In this document: piece by piece, positions 13,301-23,900 of the stretch | Numbering within the stretch: the stretch's first letter is position 1 | Layout: each line of letters begins with the position of its first letter | Translations under genes and position numbers: made by a program | Origin: Epinephelus fuscoguttatus | Taxonomy: Eukaryota; Chordata; Actinopteri; Perciformes; Serranidae | Assembly: GCF_011397635.1 (NCBI RefSeq) | Contig: NC_064770.1 | Location: forward strand, 24,287,603-24,351,602 | DNA length: 64,000 bases | Direction of reading: 5' to 3' | The notes under the pieces: generated by a model | Databases searched by the model: none | The model's input: only the letters and a program-made list of their open reading frames with translations | What the model was told of the DNA's origin: nothing

Positions 13301-16300
13301 TAATCATGTTGTTTGTATGTTACAGCTCACTCAAGTTTCTGTGGAAGCATGAACGTGAAGGATCTGGTGACTGAAGATGCTTCACATCTTAATCTCAATG
13401 GTTCCCTGTGTAAGCAGACACACAAAACACACACATTTTCTCTTTCTCTACACGCGGTACGTTTTCTTGTGGAAGCCGTGATTGACGGAGTTAATCATAT
13501 GCGTGACCTATTTTAGGACCAGGGAGCAGAGGTTGTGTGAACTGCTCTAACCAGTCAGCAGCCTGTTGACCATTGTGACCTGCAGACACTTGTCTTTCAG
13601 TCAAGTTAGTCCTCCAGATCTGTTTCAAGCAACCATTTTAAAACCAAAATTTTAAAATAAATTAACTTCAGGTTAACAGCCCACTTAGTTAAACAACTTA
13701 GTTTAGTTCTTAATTTGCACTTAAAGTATAAAAACACATAACAGAGATTAAAGCTGTAGTTTTTTGATACTGTCACTATATTGACACGGCAATAACTGAG
13801 ACAGATAATTGGTGAAATCGTAATATTTGCCCTCTGATGGCATTACCATACGTGAATGAAAACAACCAGTTAGAGGCAGGGAGTCTTTAACGCAGCTGTT
13901 AGTAGCCCTTTTTGTTTTTAGATTGCACTAAAGGCCTGCGACAAAGTCCCTTCTTCATGCCCCCTTGCATTTTTACACAGAACCAAACAATGGCGGCATC
14001 ATGCTGCTCGAGTGTGTGATTTATGTATTTATTTTCGACAGCAGTTTACAAAGCAAAACATAAAATATGAAAAGCAGTATTTTCTCTTGCTGTTGACTGG
14101 TCTTTTGTATGATACCTCTACAAAATCAGGTCTTAAAGGGATAGTGCACCCAAAAATGAAAATTCAGCCATTATCTACTCACCCTCATGCCGATGGAGGC
14201 TCAGGTGAAGTTTTAGAGTCCTCACAACACTTGCAGAGATCCCAGGGGACAGGGGGTAGCAACACAACTCCACCTAATGCAGGCTGACAGCGCCCCAGAT
14301 TCAAATGAAATTCAATTGAAACCACAAGATATCGCCATACTGCTCGTCCGTAGTGATCCAAGTGAGGCTAAAAACAGAGTTTAAATGACGTTTTTCCAAA
14401 CAACTTTTTATGTCGGGGCTTCAGGACACTTGGATCACTGTGGACGAGCAGTATGGAGATATTATGTGGTTTCATTTATGTGTTTTTGGACGTTTGAATC
14501 TTGGGCGCTGTCAGCCTCCATTAGGTGGAGTTGTGTTGCTACTCCCTCTCCCCTTGGATCTCCGCAAGTGATGTGAGGACTCTAAAACTTCACCTGAGCC
14601 TCCCTCGGCATATGGGTGAGTAGATAATGGCTGAATTTTCATGTCTGGGTGCACTATCCCTTTAAGGGTCTTGCAAATTTCACCCACTTCGCCCAGTAAT
14701 GAACACATTTTTCTGAGGACAGAAAGAAAAAGTAATCTTTTCCATAACATAAATATCACTTACAATATCTGTCCACTCCTCTAAAGTGGGGGGCTCAGGA
14801 AGCAACCAGCGCCTTGTGAGGGCTTTCCTGCAAGCAGATATCAAAATACCAACATATATTTGTCAGAATACTTGGCCCTAAAATCCATACCTCCTAAAAA
14901 TAATGGAGAAAATTGCAAAGGAAGATCAGTATTAAGTATCTTTTTTGGTGGTCTATGAATTTCTGTCCAGAAAGGTGTGATCACTGGACACTCCCAGAAT
15001 ACATGCCAGTGATTGGCTTCCTGAAACCCACACTGTCTCCAGCACTCGGCATCCCCTCCAGCGATATGTGCTTTCTGTGGAGTGTGTGATTTTAGACAGC
15101 ATCGCGGCATTGCAGAAGCAAAAAAGAGATGAGGGTTGTGACATTTTGCACAGCGGCATTTGCCTTTAGTGTGACATATAACATATGTGTCAACGGCACT
15201 TTATAAACAATTACAATGCCATAACATGCTAACATGGTTCTCACAGCGTTCTCATTTGTTAACATTTGGAGGTGTAAGCTGTTTTTCAGAACAGATTTTG
15301 CTTTTAAGAAGTGATGGGCACAAAATCGGCCATCTCCAAAAGTGCTGGGGTCGTGTCCCCAGTGACCGCAGTGTAAATGACACCTATGTTTTTAGCTGTC
15401 AGTGTTGTTAACACACACACATGTGTATCATACATGCAAGTGGCTCTCTTGTGTTTTTTTATTATATACATTTATTTTAGGGTGTTTTCACACTTGGTCC
15501 TTTTCAGCCCTCTTAAAGGGACTCAGAGCAGTGACTCAGCATTTTTTGCACATATGTGAACACTCCAGGAGAGCTCAGACTCCTCTGAATGTGGTCTGAG
15601 TTCGGTTCACTGTGGTTCACTTAACATGTGCCTAGTCTACATGTGAAAACACCCTTAGTGTTTCTGATTCATTTTCTGTTTTAATTTCTGTTGCGGTCAT
15701 TATTCCCAGAATTGCATCATGCTGTGTTTTTTTTGTTGTTGTTTTTTTTTGTATTTGCTTGTCAGCCATCCTAATGTCATTCATCCAAACATGCTTTGTT
15801 TTTGTGTCTTCTGTTTGCCTGCCATCCATCATTTTGGCGCACACAGGCGATGACTGTAAAGGGAAGCAGCACTCAGAGACACACACCGTCCTTCTTACAC
15901 AGTCCTCCAGGCCCCGACGCCTGGTGGGGGCACTGTGGAGCGTCCTAGCTTACACAGGTTAACCAGCCCTTTACTTATGTTCATGACAGCCTGTAAATAT
16001 ACTGTTACAAGGATATGTTCAGTACTGATGAGTCTATAAGTCAGCTAGTCATGCTGCAATTAAGTTTTCCCTCTTTCACTTTATCCTCTAGGTCACTGCC
16101 TCCTCCAGCCAGGTTACTGTGTGGTGAGAGCAGGCAAAGCGCTGGGATCAGGGGTTGGGACAGTGGTGCAGAGGCTGCTCTCACTGTTCTGGATGCTCCT
16201 GGCAGCTCCAGGTTGGTGCCGCTTTTTTTATCCTCATCACTGATGTGTCTATTCTGCTTCTGCTTTTGGCAGCACGGTCAGATTGTGCTCTCATCCTCGG

Positions 16301-17903
16301 TCCGTATGTGTTTTTTGTTTTTTTACATATTCAATCTGCCCAGTGAAGGCAGGCAGGGGACTTCTGTGGTTTCTCGCAGCAGGATGGTACCAGCTGGTGT
16401 CTCTCATGTCTCTCCTCAACGTCTTCTTTCTGACACGGTAAGAGCTCTTGCCCCATTATCTCTCTCAACCTTCAGGTGTCGCAAAACACAGGAGAGAGAA
16501 TCTGACATTTTTATCAGCTACGTTGTTTTAAAAATATTGGCGCAGCTGTATTTTGTATCAAATGGCTGTGTAAGGGGTCACTCGTAGTGATCAGCCAGAA
16601 GAGTTACAGCTAGAGTTGGGATGATTTCTGTTTTGCCGGTTTGGTCTGGTGTACAAGTTTAAACCAGTTTATATCTGTGCAACCCGACTGAACCCATATT
16701 TGTTATTATGACACATTCAGGTAAATTCTAAAGTAGCTTACTATTCCTTCTTTTCAGACTTTCTAGAAGGAAGTAGCAACAATCATTTAAAAAACGTTGG
16801 GTTTTAGTATTTAGTATGATGAATGAAGTAAAGATAGATCTATCTATTAAAGATCCTGCTGGCACTATGTAAAAAAGACAAATACAAAATACAGGTATGT
16901 ACCATATATGACACCTTTAAATGAGGAAAATTTGTCTTATGTCCTCGTAAACATCTTGTAAACGTCTTTTTTCCTATGTACTGCTTTTCTTTTTTCTTAT
17001 TCTTGTCTTTTCTTCCAGAATGTAAAAAGTGTTCATAAATAAAAAGTATTAAAAAAATATATATCGTATACTAAAAGATCGATACATGGCGTCCATGTAT
17101 CGATAAAATGTTGAGTAGTTTTGAATCATAAAGGTTTTTGTCTTTTTGACTTGTCACCATGTTCCCCTGTCAGCTGTGTTTTTACCTGACCAGGGTTTGA
17201 CTCTGTGTTTCAGATGCCTTCCCAAACTTTGGAAGCTGCTGCTGCTCCTTTTGCCCCTGTTGCTCCTCCTTGGTGAGTTCATAAGAAGTGTGCTCTTCCT
17301 TTATCACCAGTGTAACCCATTTAGTGAGCACACAAGGAGAAACATCGGTCTATAGAGGCAGTAGGTGTCCTAACCAGCACGCCTCCCCAGAGTATGCTGC
17401 AAATCCAGCATAGGATTCAGGTCAGACTTTCTGGGCTCCTCATGAGTTACTGCACTCTGTGGTTCAGCAGGACTACGCACCAAAAGACATTTATTTATTT
17501 ATTTATTTTCTGGTTACTTGGTGAACCATGTATTCTTTTACATACTTGTCCCTTTAATCCTAGATTTTATTTACTTGAAATCATTTTCAAGGGAGATAAA
17601 ATTGTGGTTGAATTTTCACCATCTGTTGTCTTTATGCAGCTTTATGGTTGTGGGGTCCGTCCACTGCTGCCCTGCTCGCCTACCTCCCAGCCATAAACCT
17701 AACCGAGTGGCGTCCTGCATCCCCCCTCACCCTCCTGTCTAGCTTGGTGCCAGCTTCTGCTCCAGCTCCTGCCTCAGTCCCCGTCCCTGCACCAGAGACT
17801 CCAGTGGAGCTGACCCCAGCCACCCCAGTCTCACAGGCACCAGTAAGATACAGAGATGAAACTCTGAAGAGCACTAAATAATTATTAGCCAGCAATGAGT
17901 GAT

Positions 17904-17978
<75 letters not shown>

Positions 17979-20900
17979 AAAATAAAAAAAATAAATAAAA
18001 AAATACATTTTCTAATGACCACAGAATAGTTGCCCTGCACACAGACACTGTATTTTAGAAATAAACAATGCCCATCAGGGCTAGGCAATGTGGCTTATGA
18101 ATTATATCATGATATTTGTAGGCTATATGTGAATGCACAGTTTTATGTATTTTGAAATCTCCTTTATACTGTAGACTACTAAAATATTACACTACCAAAT
18201 AAACTACTGTTGCAATTAAGTTACATAAGGTAGCTACTGTTATAATAAAGTTAAATAAACCTCTTGTGCAATAAAGTTAAATAAAGTATTGTTATGATCA
18301 AGTTGAATAAAGACCTGTTAAAATAAAGTTGAATAAAGTACTGTTACAATAAATCTAAATAGACATCTTATACATTAAGTTAAACAAAGTAGTGTTATAA
18401 TAAAGTTAAATAAAGTGCTGTTATAAGAAAGGTAAATAAAGTATTGTAATAATAAATTTAAAGTATTGTTAAAATAAAGTCAAAGTATTGTTATAATTAA
18501 GTTAAATAAAATGCTGTTATAATAAAGTTAAAGTATTGTTATAATAAAGTTAAATAATGTACTGTTTTAATGAAGTGCTGTTATAATAAAGTTAAATAAA
18601 GTATTGTTATAATAAAGCTAAATAAAGTACTGTTTTAATAAATAAAGTACTGTTATGATAAAGTTAAATAAAGTACTGTTTTAATAAAGTTAAATAAAGT
18701 ACTGTTATAATAAAGTTAAAGTACTGTTATGATAAAGTTAAATAAAGTACTGTTTTAATAAGGTTAAATAAAGTACTGTTATGATAAAGTTAAATAAAGT
18801 ACTGTTTTAAAAAAATAAAGTATTATAAAAAAGTTAAATGAAGTACTGTTTTAATAAATAAAGTAGTGTTATAAAAAAGTTAAAGTACTGTTATAATAAA
18901 TAAAGTACTGTTATGATAAAGTTAAATAAAGTACTGTTTTAATAAAGTGCTGTTATAATAAAGTCAGATAAAGTATTGTTATAATTAAGTTAAAGTAATG
19001 TTATAATAAAGTTAAATAAAGTACTGTTTTAATAAAGTACTGTTATGATAAAGTTAAATAAAGTACTGTTATAATAAAGTTAAATAAAGTACTGTTATAA
19101 TAAAGTTAAAGTACTGTTATGATAAAGTTAAATAAAGTACTGTTTTAATAAGGTTAAATAAAGTACTGTTATGATAAAGTTAAATAAAGTACTGTTTTAA
19201 AAAAATAAAGTATTATAAAAAAGTTAAATGAAGTACTGTTTTAATAAATAAAGTAGTGTTATAAAAAAGTTAAAGTACTGTTATAATAAATAAAGTACTG
19301 TTATGATAAAGTTAAATAAAGTACTGTTTTAATAAAGTGCTGTTACAATAAAGTCAGATAAAGTATTGTTATAATTAAGTTAAAGTAATGTTATAATAAA
19401 GTTAAATAAAGTACTGTTTTAATAAATAAAGTAGTGTTATAAAAAAGTTAAATAAAGTACTGTTTTAATAAATAAAGTAGTGTTATAATAAAGTTAAATG
19501 AAGTACTGTTTTAATAAATAAAGTGCTGTTATAATAAAGTTAAAGTATTGTTATAATGAAATAAATCAAAGTGGAACCACGGGTGCTTTTATTCCTAAGG
19601 ACTTGTCTTGGGTTAGAAGTGTTGATGTTTCTGCTGTGAACTCGAAGCTCCTGGTCAGCAGTTAGCAGACAGTCAAACTGTGACCGTGGCACCGTTAAAT
19701 ATGACAGGTCACTGGTGCACTGGTGCTCCATGGTCGCAAAATGTGACTAAATAGTGGCAGTGTGGAGCCGTGCAGATACAAAAACAAGTGCCTCACCTGC
19801 TCACAGAAGAGAGTGACTTGAGGAGTGTGTATGACATATACGTTTTGTTTTTTTTTTCTTTTTGTTTCTGCGAGGGGGAGAGAGCCACAGGGGGGTGGCT
19901 TAAAAAAATGACGTGACAATTTGCAGTCATTGTTTGCGATATAGTAATTCCATACATCCCACATGGAACAAGCTGCAAAACATCGAGTGTAACTGATATA
20001 TCGCCCACCCCTAATGCCACTGTGTGTCTGGTACAATGCAGCGCTGTCTTGGAGTCACCACAAATTTGTAACTTATTTTTCTTCATCTATTCCCATTTCG
20101 CCTCCACAGCCAGTCCTCCCCCCTGTGGCGGTCTCTGGTGTGGATTTGGAGCGACTGGAGCGTGTGGAGCGGCAGCTAGCCCTGCTGTGGGAGCGAGTCC
20201 AGCAGGGTGACCAGAAACAGGAGCAGCATCACGGGGACGTTATGGGTCTCTACAGCACCCTGAAGGAGCAGCTCCACACTCAGACAGATAGGGAGAGCCT
20301 GGGACTGTGGGTGTCCTCCCTGCTGGAGCAGAGACTCGGCGTGTTACGGGGAGAGCTGGAGCAGGAGAACACACAGAGAGCACAGGTAAGTAGATGAGGA
20401 TACGTGTCAAGGGAAGTTCTGATTAAAAAGCTGACATGTGTCTCACATACTTTATCTTTATCCGTGCTCCGTGCAGAGTGCAGAGCAGCAGAAACAGCAC
20501 CAGGAGGATCAGGCGACACGGCTGGCTGAATTAGAATTGCTGCTCAAGACTCTGAATGCAAAGACCCAGGTACAATTGCAATGTTATTCAAATGCCTAAT
20601 TGTCAATTACTGAGTTAGCCATAAAATATATAATTAAAGCTGCCAAATAATAAAGATAAAGGCAAACAAGCACAATAATCTATAATCGAGTACATAATGC
20701 AAGAGTAGCGGTCAGATGGTAAACATTAACAAGGAACATGTATTCATACAAAGACTGCAGTCTAATTATTAACTACAAAAGCTGTCATAATAGCATGAAA
20801 TGATGAGACACATACCGAAGAGACAACAAGCGATAAAAACACAAAAGAAAATCCTGACAGGCTCAGACATGAACAGGTATGAAGGCAGATCTGGTTGTTT

Positions 20901-23900
20901 GTGTCAGGATTTAAGTACGTACACAAAGGAACAGTGGTGCTGTATCAAATGGGTGTGTGTTCCCAGGAAAATCTCATTGTTGTTTTAGGTTGCATTTTCT
21001 GTGCTATTTTCAGTCATCCTCCTTATGCGTGATATTTGTTGTAGGAGGTGCAACAGAAACAGCAGCGGTATGAGCACGAGAAGCAGGAGAGAGAGAAGGT
21101 GGTTGTCACTACAGCAGCGGACACAGTTCCTGTCAGGTACAAAAACCAGAGAGAAATACTGAACCTTGAAATTCACATTGCTTTTTTTTATTATATATTC
21201 CCATTTTGTGAGAATATTCTCCCAGATAAAGGCACCTCACATGTGGATCTGTCTTTCACTCAGTGTGGGAGTGAAGCAGGAGGAACATGACGCTCTGCTG
21301 GCGGAGGTGCAGAGGCTTGAGGTGGAGCTGGGCAAAATTAGACAGGACCTGCAGGGCGTTCTGGGATGCAAGGGCAAGTGTGAGCAGTTGGACACACTGC
21401 AGGAGACGGTAAGTAACACAAGTACTGACTTATCTTTGGGCTTTAAAGGAGCTGTATGCAGCATTCAGAGCATTAATGTACCAGCAAAGAACTATTTGCT
21501 ATGTAAAGAGATAGTGGAGTAATGGCATCCAGAGCAGAGAACAAAGTCACACTCCTTTTGTTTGCTCTAAATGTCACATACAGCTCCTTTAATTTGTCCT
21601 TACTGTGCAGATTAGTAATTTACTTTTCCTGTCATCCAGATCAGTCATTCATTTGATTCTTGTGCACCCTTGTCCCAGATATCAGCCCAAGTGTCCTCCC
21701 AGGTGCGTAAGGAGTTGCAGACCCTGTTCTTTGGCAGTGGTGGACCGGGACAGGAGCAGGGAGAGGTGCCCGAGTCTCTGATCCTCTGGCTGTCCCAGCG
21801 CTACGTGAGCACTCCCGACCTGCAGGCCTCCCTGTCCTCACTGGAGCTGAGCATCCTGAGAAATGTTTCCCTGCAGCTGGAGCTGAACCGGGCCCAAACT
21901 GTGGGTGAGGCCGAGGCCCAAGCTAAGACCATTGTTCAGACAGTAACCGGGACTGTCCAGCACACTGCTGCTGCTGAGGGAATGACGGAGGAGGTAATGA
22001 ACATAAACTATCATCGCTGTGTATTTCTACCTCAGTTACATAATCTAAGATGAGCTCTTGTAAAAGATTTGTTTGCCTTGTGTTTGAGGCTCGTATTTAA
22101 TCTTTAGCTCTTGTCGTTTCGACCTCAGCAAGTGAAGGTGATTGTTCAAAACGCTTTGAGGCTCTACTCCCAGGATCGAACAGGCTTGGTGGACTACGCC
22201 CTGGAGTCTGGAGGTAAGAAGCAAGCCTCACATTGATATCAGCGCCCATCCGTCTAAGTCAGTAGTTAACCCTATAATGGTCGGAAGGGATTAGCAAGAT
22301 AGCTGCTCCATTACTCTGCACTTTGCTCTAATGTATGTCTCTTACGTAATGAGGGTGCAGGCATCAGTCAGGCTAGAGGACAACAGGGTATTAACAGCAA
22401 AAGCTCAGGCTCCATTGTCAGGCGTGTTATTGAGCAGGCTGTTGACCTATATGAGAGAGAGTAAGCATGGGTATTGAGCCTCACAGTTAAGACACACCCT
22501 ATAATCACAACCACACTGGTGTGCTTTGAGCTGCACATCCCCATATGTCCGGTCTGTCGTTTTTAAAAAGAGAAGAAGTACTTGGAACTGTACACACAGA
22601 CTGTGCAGCGTGATTGACCCTCAACTCCACAATCATTATTAAGTATATTAAAGAGACCAATTATTATTATTTTCTAATGTTTCAATGTCAAATGTTGATA
22701 TTAAAGGTGGCCAGAGTTTAAAATAATGAAGTAAATGCAGGTAAAATCCCTGTAAGCACAAACCTCAGGCTTCAGGCTGCTCTGAATACTGTTTCCTACA
22801 GTATATTGTACTGTAGCTTCAAGCTGACGTCAGCTTGTAATGGATTTCTTTATATGGTCATCTGCTCTGTGCACGCTACTGAAAGTGCTTATATTATATA
22901 GGTGACACTGCTAAATGTAACTACAGCCCAATGTCAGGGAAATATGTAGTCTTGGCTGCTGATGTTGCTCATTTCTTCCGGGTTTTGAATCATATTCCTG
23001 TTGGCAGCTTGTGTTGAGAAGCTTTTATTGGTGATTTTTCACAGTAGATAGTTCCTCTACTCTCCGTTAATCATTCCCTGACTGCAGTCCTGGTCCAAAG
23101 ACCCGGAAACACTGACCAGTCAGAGCAGACTGGGCTTTTTTAGAAGAGGGGCTTAAAGAGACAGGCACTAAAACACACCTTAAATGTCAACATGACAACT
23201 TCCATTAGATTTGATTTTATTTTCTGTCTTGCATGACACACGCATTAGTGATGACATGATTTTGAAGCACTAAAAAAATGTATGAATTTCAACCAGATTA
23301 GGTGAACTGTTAATACTCTGTGTCCTCACTTGGAGAAGGAAAGTGACGGAGCGTCGTTCCGTGCTCCAGCAGCACTACAGCCCTGAGTTTACAGCTTCCT
23401 CTCAACTTGTGTGTGTGTGTGTGTGTGTGTGTGTTCAGGTGGCAGCATCCTCAGCACTCGCTGCTCTGAGACATATGAGACCAAAACAGCCCTCATGAGT
23501 CTGTTCGGCCTGCCGCTCTGGTACTTCTCCCAGTCTCCACGTGTTGTCATCCAGGTGAGCCTCACCATGAGATATCCATTAGAGAAATGTCCATCTTATT
23601 GATTATGTGAAGTCAATTAGTTAAAGGATAGGTTTGCAATTTATCACATCTGTCAGGTGCCCATGTGAACTGGAGCAGGATTTATTCTTGTGCGGCAGAC
23701 CCTATGCACATCGCCTATGCCATTGTGAGCATTTATACTTGTGCGGTGGTGTGTGCGTGTATATCTCTGCACTTACACCTCCAAAACACTAGTTGGTGGC
23801 GAAGCGCTGTAGAGTTTAGTCGATTCAAAACACACATTAAAAACACAATAAACATGGCCTAATAGAGACAATTTCAAACACAAGGACACAAATCAGCTTC

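Noticed and set aside
16015..16587. 190-codon plus-strand frame
   Set aside because: It runs through sun1 exons in a different frame and their introns; the correct exon phases are fixed by neighbouring junctions.
17680..18048. 122-codon minus-strand frame opposite a sun1 exon
   Set aside because: It is the antisense of the Pro/Ala-rich sun1 exon plus the (GT)32 tract.
18190..19560. CRISPR-like array
   Set aside because: Units are variable, contiguous and AT-rich with no unique spacers; this is a eukaryotic minisatellite.
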